64,000 nucleotides of DNA from Orrella marina (GTDB taxonomy: Bacteria > Pseudomonadota > Gammaproteobacteria > Burkholderiales > Burkholderiaceae_B): NCBI RefSeq assembly GCF_003058465.1, contig NZ_CP028901.1, positions 4,154,001-4,218,000 of the forward strand, in the 5' to 3' direction. A program made the position numbers and the translations under genes. Positions within the stretch are counted from its first letter, which is position 1, and the number at the start of each line of letters is the position of its first letter. The notes under the pieces were generated by a model. It saw only the letters and a list, made by a program, of their open reading frames with translations, was not told the DNA's origin and searched no databases. Positions 45,631 to 54,661 of this stretch are shown in pieces.

Positions 45631-46935
45631 CTAGCCTGGAATCCGCAGACGCTGACCAACGCGCAACCGGGTAGATTTTAAGTTATTGAAAGACTGAAGC
45701 GAAGCGACGCTTGTCTGATTGCGTCGCGCAATCGATGACAGGGTGTCGCCTCGCTTGACTCGATATACGCGTACCGGTGAGCGTACATCGGCCGCAGCAA
45801 TCGACTCGATCACGGTCGGACCAGGAATGATGAGCAGCTGCGTGCCCGCGATGCTGGACTGGTTACGTTTGAGATCGTTGGCGCGTCGAAGCGTCTCGAG
45901 GGGCACATTAAACTGACTGGCAATCGCAGAGAGACTTTCGCCATCGCTGGCAAGGTACTTTTCCCAGCTGCTCAGATCGCCTTGATACTGGGCCAGATTG
46001 GCCAGGTAAGTGGCTAACTTTTCTCGTGGCAGGAGGATTTCCGGTTGCAAATCAGCGAGAATCACCCCCTGGTTGTACGATGGGTTGAGTTCCTTGAACT
46101 CTTCGAGTGGCATCTCGGCCAGCTGGGCGGCAATCACTACATCGATGTCCTGATCCTTCTTGAGTGTTACGAAATAGGGTTCGTTATCCACAATAGGCAG
46201 AATGACGGCGTATCTTTCCGGGTCTGCAATGATGTTTTTGATTGCCTGCAGCTTGGGCACGTAGTTGGCCGTTTCGCTTGGCATTCTCAAAGACAGGTAG
46301 TCAGTGGGTTTTCCGGCTGCTTCGTTCTTGGCAATCGCGCGTTTGACTGAGCCTTCGCCCCAGTTGTAAGACGCGAAAGCAAGGAACCAGTCGCCCTGGT
46401 ATTCGAACAGATACTCCAGGTAGTCCAGTGCAGAGTTGGTGGAAGCGACCGGGTCACGTCGCTGGTCGCGCCACCAGGTTTGCTCAAGTTCGAATGCGGT
46501 TCCGGTGCTTGGGATGAATTGCCACAGCCCCGACGCGTGGGCTCTTGAATAGGCATTCGGGTTGTAGGCGCTTTCTACAAACGGCAATAGCGCCAGTTCG
46601 GTCGGCAGTCCACGCCGGTTGATTTCATCGACGATGTAATAGAGGTACTTCCCAGAGCGGTCCGCCATGCGCTGGAGGGATTTGGGATGCGCGGCATAGT
46701 ATGCGGTCCACTTGTCAACCAGATCCGAGTTGAGATTTGGAACGGCGAAGCCTCGTCTGATGCGATCCCAGACATCAATCGGCTCGCGCGTCAGGTCGAT
46801 GCTGCGGGTGGTCAGTTCAGCACCAGGTTCGCGTTGATCGATCGTTGAGCATCCTGCGACGGCGATCACCATGACCAGACCAGCCCAGCGGGACAACTTC
46901 AGTAGTGTTTGCAGTGTGTGTTTGATTACGTTCAT
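45631..46935 (-). CDS. mltD: MltD-like membrane-bound lytic murein transglycosylase with two LysM domains
   Basis: From the ATG at 46935 the lipoprotein has about 434 residues. The signal has a lipobox (VMVIAVAGC), then an SLT catalytic domain: LALLPFVESAYNPNAYSRAHASGLWQFIPSTG with the catalytic Glu in VES, and FASYNWGEGSVKRAI. Two LysM peptidoglycan-binding repeats sit at the C-terminus (DGESLSAIASQFNVPLETL and KRGDTLSSIARRNQTSVASL). MltD cleaves murein glycan strands to 1,6-anhydro ends. It lies 8 bases after gloB in the same direction. The frame is open to 47016 but would overlap gloB. Confidence 0.92.
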   Translation of the reverse strand: MNVIKHTLQTLLKLSRWAGLVMVIAVAGCSTIDQREPGAELTTRSIDLTREPIDVWDRIRRGFAVPNLNSDLVDKWTAYYAAHPKSLQRMADRSGKYLYYIVDEINRRGLPTELALLPFVESAYNPNAYSRAHASGLWQFIPSTGTAFELEQTWWRDQRRDPVASTNSALDYLEYLFEYQGDWFLAFASYNWGEGSVKRAIAKNEAAGKPTDYLSLRMPSETANYVPKLQAIKNIIADPERYAVILPIVDNEPYFVTLKKDQDIDVVIAAQLAEMPLEEFKELNPSYNQGVILADLQPEILLPREKLATYLANLAQYQGDLSSWEKYLASDGESLSAIASQFNVPLETLRRANDLKRNQSSIAGTQLLIIPGPTVIESIAAADVRSPVRVYRVKRGDTLSSIARRNQTSVASLQSFNNLKSTRLRVGQRLRIPG

Positions 46936-46943
46936 CAGTCCAA

Positions 46944-47723
46944 TTAGAACCTGTTTTTCCATTCTCTGAGGGCGGCAAAGACGTCCACAGGTGTGGTCAG
47001 TGCCTGCCCGGCCCATGTCTGGGCTGCCTGCGCGATGGTTGCATCACGACTGCGCAGGAATGGATTGCAGCGTTTTTCAACACTGATCCTTGAAGGCACC
47101 GATGGCTGGTTGATCTCGCGCACAGCCCGCACCAGTTGCTCCATTTCCATGAGCGACTCGTTGTCAGGGTCGACGGTGCGAGCCCATTTGAGATTGGATT
47201 GGGTGTACTCGTGCGCACAGAAGACCTGAGTGTCCCCGGGCAGGGCACACAGTTTGTCGAGCGAGGATAGCATCTGCTCGGGGGTTCCCTCGAACAGTCG
47301 GCCACAGCCCGCAACAAACAGGGTGTCACCACAGAAGAGGACCGGTTTGCCGCCGACACTGTCACCATAAAGTGCGATGTGTCCGGCAGTGTGGCCGGGT
47401 ACGTCAATGACCTCTAGCGAGAGCGCCGGCTCGGTCAGCTCGATCCGGTCGCCCTCGGATAACGGCACGTCACAGGCCGGGAGCTGTTCCATGGCAGGAC
47501 CATAGACTGGGACACGAGTGTGCTCGATGAGTTCCAGAACCCCGCCGACATGATCCTGGTGGTGATGGGTGAGTAGAATGGCGGTCAGTATCAGATTGTC
47601 CTGCCTGAGCGCATGAAGCACCGGTTCGGCTTGTCCAGGGTCGACAACGACTGCGTGCTTGCCGTCTTCAACAAGCCAGATGTAGTTGTCGGTGAAGGCG
47701 CGGACAGGCCGGATGTTAACCAT
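46944..47723 (-). CDS. gloB: Hydroxyacylglutathione hydrolase (glyoxalase II)
   Basis: The metallo-beta-lactamase-fold enzyme has the THxHxDH metal motif as LLTHHHQDHVGG, a central HTAGHIALY, CGDTLFVAGCGRLFEGT (bridging Asp) and CAHEYTQSNLKWA, followed by the glyoxalase II helical domain ending in REWKNRF. It converts S-lactoylglutathione to lactate and glutathione. I start at the ATG at 47723 (MVNIRPVRAFTDNY), which matches the family; a GTG at 47744 would add seven residues. It is divergent from the methyltransferase gene, with about 30 bases between them. Confidence 0.95.
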   Translation of the reverse strand: MVNIRPVRAFTDNYIWLVEDGKHAVVVDPGQAEPVLHALRQDNLILTAILLTHHHQDHVGGVLELIEHTRVPVYGPAMEQLPACDVPLSEGDRIELTEPALSLEVIDVPGHTAGHIALYGDSVGGKPVLFCGDTLFVAGCGRLFEGTPEQMLSSLDKLCALPGDTQVFCAHEYTQSNLKWARTVDPDNESLMEMEQLVRAVREINQPSVPSRISVEKRCNPFLRSRDATIAQAAQTWAGQALTTPVDVFAALREWKNRF

Positions 47724-47756
47724 TGTGTCGTTTGATCGTGTCACGTCAGGATATCC

Positions 47757-48521
47757 ATGGAATCAGAAGTCAAGCCTCCAATTGTAGAACTGCAGCGCTG
47801 GTTTGACAGTGATGTTGGTCATTATGTCCGGAATTGGGAGCAGGCACGGATCGACAACCTGGTTGCAGATGTATTCGGGTTCAGGGCGGTCCAGTACGGA
47901 CTGCCCGAGTTTGACTACCTGGCTGCCAACCGGATGCCTTTCAAAGTCTATGCCGGACCGGCACGATTGAGAAAGGAGGTCAGCGATCGCTGGCAGGCCA
48001 GTGTGTTGTGCGAGGCCGAGCAGCTGCCCTTTGACGGAAATAGTATCGATCTGCTGGTACTGGCCCATACACTCAGCAGTGCCGAGGATCAGCACATGGT
48101 CTTGCGTGAGGCGCAGCGGGTGCTCGTGCCAGAAGGCCGACTGGTCATTGTGGGATTCAATCCGTGGAGTCTCTGGGGGCTGAGAAACTGTCTGCCTGGA
48201 CTTTCACCCTGGTTTCCGTCAGGGGAGGCGGGGGGCGTTTCACCTGCGCGACTGAAGGACTGGTTGCGGTTACTGTCGTTCGAGATCGATCGAGGGCACT
48301 TCGGATGCTACGCGCCTGCAGTCGGGAGTCAGAAATGGCTGGACCGGTTTGCGTTCATGGAAAAAGCGGGTGACCGGTGGTGGCCAATCTTCGGTTCAGT
48401 TTACCTCGTGTCGGCAGTCAAGCGGGTTGCCGGTATGCGACTCATCACGCCAGCATGGAAGCGCAAGTCCCAGCGCCGGACCGCACGTGCAGCAGCAGGC
48501 GTCGTCTCCCGCAAAGGCTGA
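47757..48521 (+). CDS. Class I SAM-dependent methyltransferase
   Basis: The 254-residue protein belongs to the methyltransferase-11 type group that is regularly found between gloB and rnhA in beta- and gammaproteobacteria. It shows the post-I acidic region EAEQLPFDGNSIDLLVLAHTLS and EAQRVLVPEGRLVIVGFNPWSLWGLRN. A fully canonical glycine-rich motif I is not visible near the N-terminus. The substrate is unknown. The ATG at 47757 has AGG upstream. Confidence 0.88.
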   Translation: MESEVKPPIVELQRWFDSDVGHYVRNWEQARIDNLVADVFGFRAVQYGLPEFDYLAANRMPFKVYAGPARLRKEVSDRWQASVLCEAEQLPFDGNSIDLLVLAHTLSSAEDQHMVLREAQRVLVPEGRLVIVGFNPWSLWGLRNCLPGLSPWFPSGEAGGVSPARLKDWLRLLSFEIDRGHFGCYAPAVGSQKWLDRFAFMEKAGDRWWPIFGSVYLVSAVKRVAGMRLITPAWKRKSQRRTARAAAGVVSRKG

Positions 48522-48527
48522 ACGGCG

Positions 48528-48576
48528 ACGTGCGACGTGCCACGTGCTACGTGCCATGTGCCATGTGCCATGTGTT
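48528..48576. repeat. 7-bp tandem repeat, seven units
   Basis: ACGTGCG, ACGTGCC, ACGTGCT, ACGTGCC, ATGTGCC, ATGTGCC and ATGTGTT follow directly, 6 bases after the methyltransferase stop. Copy number of such arrays can vary between strains by slippage. Confidence 0.9.
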
Positions 48577-48774
48577 TTGCCGGCCCAGTGACTCGCGCCA
48601 GACATTGCGGTTATGCTCACTGCCCGCGTCCACAACACGTCCTGCGATGGGTTCAGGACCGGCTGTTCCATGTTGGTGCTCCTTCATTGCGATCCTGAGA
48701 TTCACGACGCTCATTCTCTTTTCTGGTTGGTCGGCGCTCAGGTTGTTCCTCATTCATTCCTTTGATATTGATTT

Positions 48775-49215
48775 ATGGCGAAAGTAGAAATCTGGACTGA
48801 CGGTGCCTGCAAGGGTAATCCGGGCCTTGGCGGCTGGGGGGTGCTGTTGCGAAGTGGCGGGAAAGAAAAGACGTTGTCTGGCGGTGCACGTGACACAACC
48901 AACAACCGGATGGAACTTCAGGCGGTCATCGAGGCTCTAAAAGTGCTCAAGCGCCCATGTCAGGTCGTCTTGCATACGGACTCTCAGTATGTCCAGAAAG
49001 GAATGACCGAATGGATATCAGGATGGAAGGCGCGTCAGTGGCGAACCGCCAGCAAGCAACCGGTCAAGAACGCAGACCTCTGGCAGGAGCTCGATGTGCT
49101 GGCGGGTCAGCATTCGATCGACTGGCGATGGGTGCGGGGTCACGACGGCGACCCTGGCAATGAGCGGGCTGACGAACTCGCCAATCAGGGCGTCGAGAAG
49201 GCTCGCCGTCTTTAA
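48775..49215 (+). CDS. rnhA: Ribonuclease HI
   Basis: The 146-residue enzyme has all four acidic active-site positions: Asp in [13 protein letters not shown], Glu in [13 protein letters not shown], Asp in LHTDSQYV and Asp in [10 protein letters not shown]. The basic handle region is present as [17 protein letters not shown]. It cleaves RNA in RNA-DNA hybrids. The ATG at 48775 follows a weak upstream site. Confidence 0.97.
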   Translation: MAKVEIWTDGACKGNPGLGGWGVLLRSGGKEKTLSGGARDTTNNRMELQAVIEALKVLKRPCQVVLHTDSQYVQKGMTEWISGWKARQWRTASKQPVKNADLWQELDVLAGQHSIDWRWVRGHDGDPGNERADELANQGVEKARRL

Positions 49216-49401
49216 CGCGTGTCAAATTGGTGTTGCCGTTCATCAAAATAGTGTGGCCGATGCGCAGTATCTCCTGGGTGTACAGAATGTTGGGGAGGTG
49301 GAGGGTGCGGGATTGCTGATCAACAAACCGGGTATTAGTGCTATAAGAAAACGCTGGGTGCCGTCCCCCGGCTCACGTCTGTCTGTAAAGAATCCCCTCC
49401 C

Positions 49402-50577
49402 ATGAAAACTTCAAATCGAATCCTTGCATCCGTGGTGTTGCTTGGTGCTGGCCTTGCAGCTGGCTATTATTCCCCTGTCTGGTTGCCGATGATTGGGCTG
49501 AGTGGTCCTGCAGCCACGTCAGGTGTTGCCGCCTCTTCACCCGCGCCGGCCGCGCCAGCGCGCGCTGCGCCCGCCGTGCCAGTCGAAATCGCGGTGGTTG
49601 AAGAGGTCAGTTTCCCGCGAGGACTGAGTGCGATCGGGAATTTGCGATCGGCCGAGTCGATTGTCATCAGTGCGGAAATTTCCGGGCGAATCGCGAAGAT
49701 CAATTTTGAGGAAGGTCAGCCGGTGAGTCAGGGTGACGTGCTGGTGGAGCTCGATGATTCGGTTCCGCGCGCCGAGCTGGCCCAGGCCGAAGCCAATCTG
49801 GCGCTTGCACAATCGCGCTTTGATCGTTCCCAGCGCCTGCAGACAGCCGGATTTGTCAGCAAGGAGGCCAGAGAGGACGCCAGCATTGCCTTGCAACTCC
49901 AGCAGGCAGCCATCGAGCTTGCCAAGGCTCGACTGGATAAAACACGGATCGTTGCGCCATTTGACGGAGTGGTCGGTCTGCGCAAGGTTTCAATCGGTGA
50001 GTACCTGAGCCCTGGGCAGGACATTGCACCGCTGGAGTCGATCGAAGTGCTCAAGGCAGACTTCCGTCTGCCGGAGCGCTATGTTTCTGATATTCAGGTC
50101 GGTCAGACGCTGGAGATCAATGTCGACGCGCTCCCGCAGAGGCAGTTCCTGGGGGAGGTGTATGCAGTCAGTCCCTTGGTCGAAGCCGGTGGTCGCTCGG
50201 TCATGGTGCGTGCCAACGTGGACAATCAGGATGGATTGCTGTTTCCCGGCATGTTTGCCCGGGTGCAATTGATTACCCAGGCCGGTGACGCAATCGTCGT
50301 TCCGGAAACCGCACTGTCTCCATCAGGGCAGAGACAGTTCGTGTACAGAGTCACCGACAGTATTGCCGAGCAGGTGCCGGTGGAAATCGGTGAGCGTCGT
50401 GGCGGACTGGTTGAGATTGTCGCGGGCTTGCAGGCTGGCGATCAGGTGACTGTCTCAGGGTTGCAGCGTATACGTGATGGTGCCACAGTGAATATTCTTG
50501 GCGAACCCCGAACGGCCTCGCAAGTCGCGACAGATGCTGCAGAGAAAGCCGCGTCTGTGGGCGGGACTGCATCATGA
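49402..50577 (+). CDS. RND efflux periplasmic adaptor (membrane fusion protein)
   Basis: The 391-residue protein has an N-terminal signal/anchor (SVVLLGAGLAAGYYSPVWL), an Ala/Pro-rich linker, a lipoyl half-motif (SGRIAKINFEEGQPVSQGDVLVELDD), a coiled-coil hairpin (AELAQAEANLALAQSRFDRSQRL), the second lipoyl half (TRIVAPFDGVVGLRKVSIGEYL) and beta-barrel domains. It links the inner-membrane pump encoded next to an outer-membrane channel. No channel gene is present, so it must borrow one. It overlaps the pump gene by ATGA. Confidence 0.94.
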   Translation: MKTSNRILASVVLLGAGLAAGYYSPVWLPMIGLSGPAATSGVAASSPAPAAPARAAPAVPVEIAVVEEVSFPRGLSAIGNLRSAESIVISAEISGRIAKINFEEGQPVSQGDVLVELDDSVPRAELAQAEANLALAQSRFDRSQRLQTAGFVSKEAREDASIALQLQQAAIELAKARLDKTRIVAPFDGVVGLRKVSIGEYLSPGQDIAPLESIEVLKADFRLPERYVSDIQVGQTLEINVDALPQRQFLGEVYAVSPLVEAGGRSVMVRANVDNQDGLLFPGMFARVQLITQAGDAIVVPETALSPSGQRQFVYRVTDSIAEQVPVEIGERRGGLVEIVAGLQAGDQVTVSGLQRIRDGATVNILGEPRTASQVATDAAEKAASVGGTAS

Positions 50578-53500
50578 TCCTGTCTGACATCTGTATCCGG
50601 CGTCCGGTTTTTGCGAGTGTGCTCTCGCTTGCGGTGGTTTTGATCGGCCTGATGTCCTATTCGCGCCTGACGGTTCGCGAGTATCCGAATATTGACGAGC
50701 CGGTTGTCTCGGTTGATACCACCTACAAGGGGGCCTCGCCCGAGGTGATCGAGTCGAGGGTGACCAAACCCCTGGAAGACCAGATCTCCGGCATTGAAGG
50801 CGTCCGGCTGATGACGTCGCGCAGCCGGGCTGAACGCAGCCAGATCAACATCACGTTTGACCTGAGTCGTGATCCGGATGCTGCCGCGGCAGAAGTGCGT
50901 GACAAAGTTTCCCGGGCAAGGCGAACGTTGCCTGAAGAAATTGACGAGCCGATCATCGCCAAGGTTGAAGCCGATTCCAGGCCTGTCATCTACATGGCGG
51001 TCAATGCAGGCGACATGTCAGCCATGGAGGCGACCGATTATCTGAACAAGTATGTGACCTCAAGGCTGTCTGTCTTGCCCGGTGCGGCCGAGGTCAGGAT
51101 TTTTGGGGCGCGCGAGCCGTCGATGCGGATAAATGTCGATCGGGACCGGCTTGCCGCGTACGGATTGACGGTGCAGGACGTCGAGTCAGCGCTGCGTTCG
51201 CAGAACGTCGAGATTCCGGCGGGAAGGATCGAGTCTGATGCCAGGGAATTCTCGGTTGTGTCCTCGACCGACCTGTCTTCTGCTGACCAGTTTCGCGAGG
51301 TGGTTGTTGCCTCTTCCCAGGGGTATCCGGTGCGTCTGGGTGACGTGGCCGACGTCAGCATCCTGCCTTTGAATGAACGGATTACTGCTCGATACAACGG
51401 CCAGACGGCGTTGAACGTGGGTGTTGTCAAACAGTCGACGGCCAATCCGCTGGACCTTTCTGCGGCGGTGCGCGAAGAAGTGGCCCGGATCAACGAGACT
51501 CTGCCCTCGGGCATGGAGTTGATTGTCTCGTACGACACATCGGTCTTTATTGAAAAGTCGATTCAGTCGGTGTATGTGACGATCGCTGAAGCGGTTGTGC
51601 TTGTAATCCTGGTGATTTTCTTTTTCTTGAGGAGTTTCAGGGCGAGTCTCATTCCGATCGTGACAATTCCGGTGTCATTGATCGGGGCTTTCACCCTTAT
51701 GTACGCGTTCGGGTTCTCGATCAATACGCTGACCCTGCTGGCCATGGTGCTGGCCATTGGGCTGGTGGTCGATGACGCTATCGTGGTGCTGGAAAACGTC
51801 TACCGTCACATCGAAGAGGGAATGAAGCCCGTACAGGCTGCGTTTCAGGGATCTCGAGAAATTGCATTTGCCGTGATTGCCATGACCCTCACGCTGGTGA
51901 CTGTGTACGCGCCGCTGGCGTTTGCAACAGGCCGCACGGGTCGGTTGTTCATCGAGTTTGCGCTGGCACTGGCGGGTGCCGTGCTGGTGTCCGGGTTTGT
52001 CGCGTTGACCTTGACCCCCATGATGTGTTCTCGCATGCTCAAGCATGAGACACAGCACGGCTGGCTCTACAACCTCATCGAAGGTTGGCTGAACGGTTTG
52101 AACTCACTCTACCGCAAGAGTCTCACTGCGGCCCTGGGCAACCGTCTTCTGGTGGTTGTGATCGGCCTGGCGGTTGCTTCAAGCAGTGTTTTCCTGTTCT
52201 CGAACATCAAGAGCGAACTGGCGCCCATAGAGGATCGTGGTGTGATCTTCGGAGTGATTTCCGGGCCGGAAGGTTCAACACTGAGCCATACGCTTGCAAG
52301 CGCAGAAAAAATTGACCAGATCTACGCGCAGGTGGAAGACGCGCAGGCCAGACAGCTGATTGTCGGGTTTCCGACGGTTGCTGACGGATTTGCAATTCTT
52401 CGGCTCAAGCCGTGGGAAGAACGTGAAACCAAGCAGCAGGACATTACCAATCAGCTGTTCCCCAAGTTCGGAGAGTTGCCAGGCGTGCGGGCGTTTCCGA
52501 CCAATCCACCATCATTCGGGCTTAGGGCGACATCGCGTCCGATCGAGTTTGTCATCATGAGTCAGGCTCCGTACGAAGAACTGTACGAGATGGTTAACGG
52601 TTTCATGGATGAGCTCGGGAGCTATCCTGGGCTAGGCAACCTGCAGATGGACCTGCGCATGAACACTCCTGAGTTGCGTGTGATTGTTGACCGGGACAAG
52701 CTTGCAGACCTGGGTGTGGATGTCAGTGTGGTGGGGCGCACGCTTGAAACTATGCTCGGTGGACGTCAGGTGACTCGCTTCAAACAGGACGGTGAACAGT
52801 ACGAAGTTGTCGTTCAGGTGGCTCGCAGTGAGCGGGATGAGCCGACTGATATTTCAGGGATCTATGTCCGGGCCCGCGATGGTGGCATGGTGCAGTTGGA
52901 CAACGTTGCGAGGGTGGAGGAAACCGTGTCGCCCCAGTCTCTGAATCACTTCAACCGCTTGCGTGCGGTCAAGGTCGAGGCCACCATCACGCCCGGGTAT
53001 ACCATGGGTGAGGTGCTGGATCAGATGACCAGCGTTGCAAGGGATATGTTCCCGCCCACGGTTCAGCTTGATCTGGACGGCCAGTCGCGCGAGTTCCGGG
53101 ATGCGTCCTCTGGCATCTATCTGGTGTTCGGGATGGCACTGGTGTTCATTTATCTGGTGCTGGCAGCCCAGTTTGAAAGCTGGCGCAATCCATTCATCAT
53201 TATGCTGACAGTGCCTTTGTCGATCACTGGCGCGTTGCTGGCGCTGTGGTTCACAGGCGGCACCTTGTCAATCTACAGCCAGATTGGTCTGGTGACACTA
53301 GTGGGGCTGATCACCAAACACGGAATCCTGATCGTAGAGTTTGCTACCCAGTTACGGGAATCGGGAAAGGAAATGGCTGAATCGGTCATCGAGGCGAGCG
53401 TGCTCAGGCTGCGGCCGATCCTGATGACCACAGGTGCGATGGTGTTGGGCGCCGTGCCTCTGGCGCTGGCAACGGGTGCGGGTGCAGAGTCCCGCTCCCA

Positions 53501-53660
53501 GATCGGTTGGGTGCTGGTTGGCGGTCTGACTGTCGGAACGCTGCTGACGCTCTATGTCGTACCAGTTGCTTACACGCTGATTGCCAGCCGTCAGGTCCGT
53601 GGTGAAATCGAGGAGCCTAAGGCGGCCACATCAGGCAGGCACGAGCATCCGGCACATTGA
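50574..53660 (+). CDS. RND multidrug efflux pump, HAE1 type inner-membrane subunit
   Basis: The 1028-residue protein is a full-length AcrB/MexB-type pump. It starts MILSDICIRRPVFASVLSLAVVLIGLMSY, has two large periplasmic loops and twelve predicted helices, and the proton-relay helix ALGLVVDDAIVVLENVYRHIEEG contains the two Asp residues. The C-terminal half has the repeat motif LVTLVGLITKHGILIVEFA and LRPILMTTGAMVLGAVPLALATGAG. It exports amphiphilic compounds in exchange for protons. The pair lies between rnhA and dnaQ, genes that are usually neighbours. Confidence 0.96.
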   Translation: MILSDICIRRPVFASVLSLAVVLIGLMSYSRLTVREYPNIDEPVVSVDTTYKGASPEVIESRVTKPLEDQISGIEGVRLMTSRSRAERSQINITFDLSRDPDAAAAEVRDKVSRARRTLPEEIDEPIIAKVEADSRPVIYMAVNAGDMSAMEATDYLNKYVTSRLSVLPGAAEVRIFGAREPSMRINVDRDRLAAYGLTVQDVESALRSQNVEIPAGRIESDAREFSVVSSTDLSSADQFREVVVASSQGYPVRLGDVADVSILPLNERITARYNGQTALNVGVVKQSTANPLDLSAAVREEVARINETLPSGMELIVSYDTSVFIEKSIQSVYVTIAEAVVLVILVIFFFLRSFRASLIPIVTIPVSLIGAFTLMYAFGFSINTLTLLAMVLAIGLVVDDAIVVLENVYRHIEEGMKPVQAAFQGSREIAFAVIAMTLTLVTVYAPLAFATGRTGRLFIEFALALAGAVLVSGFVALTLTPMMCSRMLKHETQHGWLYNLIEGWLNGLNSLYRKSLTAALGNRLLVVVIGLAVASSSVFLFSNIKSELAPIEDRGVIFGVISGPEGSTLSHTLASAEKIDQIYAQVEDAQARQLIVGFPTVADGFAILRLKPWEERETKQQDITNQLFPKFGELPGVRAFPTNPPSFGLRATSRPIEFVIMSQAPYEELYEMVNGFMDELGSYPGLGNLQMDLRMNTPELRVIVDRDKLADLGVDVSVVGRTLETMLGGRQVTRFKQDGEQYEVVVQVARSERDEPTDISGIYVRARDGGMVQLDNVARVEETVSPQSLNHFNRLRAVKVEATITPGYTMGEVLDQMTSVARDMFPPTVQLDLDGQSREFRDASSGIYLVFGMALVFIYLVLAAQFESWRNPFIIMLTVPLSITGALLALWFTGGTLSIYSQIGLVTLVGLITKHGILIVEFATQLRESGKEMAESVIEASVLRLRPILMTTGAMVLGAVPLALATGAGAESRSQIGWVLVGGLTVGTLLTLYVVPVAYTLIASRQVRGEIEEPKAATSGRHEHPAH

Positions 53661-53757
53661 GCGACAATACGATATTGGCAAACTGGTCCGCCGGGCACCA
53701 GGCGGGTTGCCAGAACTGTATTTTCGGTCCAAGTCACACAGATTTGAAAGGAGCGCC

Positions 53758-54465
53758 ATGCGCTGGGTAATACTTGATACGGAAACCACGGGTCTGGACC
53801 CGGACACCGGGCACCGGATTATTGAGATCGGGGCGGTTGAAGTCATGAACCGTTCTTTGACCGGGCGAGATTTCCATGTGTACTTGAATCCGGATCGTGA
53901 AAGCGATCCAGGCGCGCTTGAAGTCCACGGGCTGACGACTGATTTTCTGTCGGACAAGCCGCGTTTCAAGGACGTGGTCGACGAGTTCCTCGATTATGTG
54001 GGTGATGCAGAGATCATCATTCACAATGCGCCGTTCGATCTCAAGTTTCTGGATGCTGAACTCGGGAAAATCGGCAAGAAGTCCTTCAAGACCTTTTGCC
54101 CCGAAGTGACAGACTCGTTGGTGCACGCGAAATCCCTGCATCCGGGCAAGCGCAACTCGCTGGATGCATTGTGTGATCGTTACGGCATTAGCAATGCGCA
54201 TCGAACGCTTCACGGTGCTTTGCTTGATTCCCAGTTACTTGCCGAGGTCTGGCTGGCCATGACGCGTGGTCAGGACAGTCTGGCGATCGAGGAATACGAT
54301 GAGGCATCTCGTCTGGAGCGCGCAAATCACAATGGCAAGCATTATGAGCTGCCTGCTATCTCGGTGAGCGAACAGGAGCTTCAGGCTCATGGTGCTTACC
54401 TCGAGGCACTGGACAAAGCATCGGACGGCAAGACGCTGTGGCGAACTTTTGCGGGGCATGTATAA
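53758..54465 (+). CDS. dnaQ: DNA polymerase III epsilon subunit (3'-5' proofreading exonuclease)
   Basis: The 235-residue protein carries Exo I (WVILDTETTGLDPDTGHRIIEIGAVE), Exo II (IIHNAPFDLKFLDAEL) and Exo III-epsilon (HGALLDSQLLAEVWLAMTRGQ), with the catalytic Asp, Glu, Asp, His and Asp in place. The C-terminal tail that binds the alpha subunit follows. The frame is open from 53581, but the ATG at 53758 has AAGGAG four bases upstream and begins the domain. tRNA-Val follows 53 bases later. Confidence 0.96.
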   Translation: MRWVILDTETTGLDPDTGHRIIEIGAVEVMNRSLTGRDFHVYLNPDRESDPGALEVHGLTTDFLSDKPRFKDVVDEFLDYVGDAEIIIHNAPFDLKFLDAELGKIGKKSFKTFCPEVTDSLVHAKSLHPGKRNSLDALCDRYGISNAHRTLHGALLDSQLLAEVWLAMTRGQDSLAIEEYDEASRLERANHNGKHYELPAISVSEQELQAHGAYLEALDKASDGKTLWRTFAGHV

Positions 54466-54518
54466 TTCGACCTCGTTGTCTGTTCGACAACACCTGATCC
54501 GATTCCGGCGATCGCTCA

Positions 54519-54593
54519 GGGCGGTTAGCTCAGTGGTAGAGCACTGCCTTCACACGGCAGGGGTCACAAGTTCGAACCTTGTACCGCCCACCA
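54519..54593 (+). tRNA. tRNA-Val (CAC anticodon), CCA encoded
   Basis: A complete cloverleaf is visible: acceptor GGGCGGT with ACCGCCC, D-arm AGCTCAGTGGTAGAGC, anticodon stem CTGCC/GGCAG around loop TTCACAC (anticodon CAC), T-arm with GTTCGAACC and discriminator A followed by CCA. Its 3' end abuts the island, whose integrase gene starts 68 bases away, so this tRNA is the likely attachment site. Confidence 0.96.
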
Positions 54594-54661
54594 ATAAAAT
54601 CAAAGAATTACGGGAATCTCGAATTCTGCTTATTTATTCCGGTGTAATTCTGGGTGTAATT

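Noticed and set aside
54594..54661. Attachment-site core (attL) at the tRNA-Val 3' end
   Set aside because: The partner repeat lies outside the window, so the core cannot be delimited. The 9-bp repeat GGTGTAATT here is too short to be evidence.
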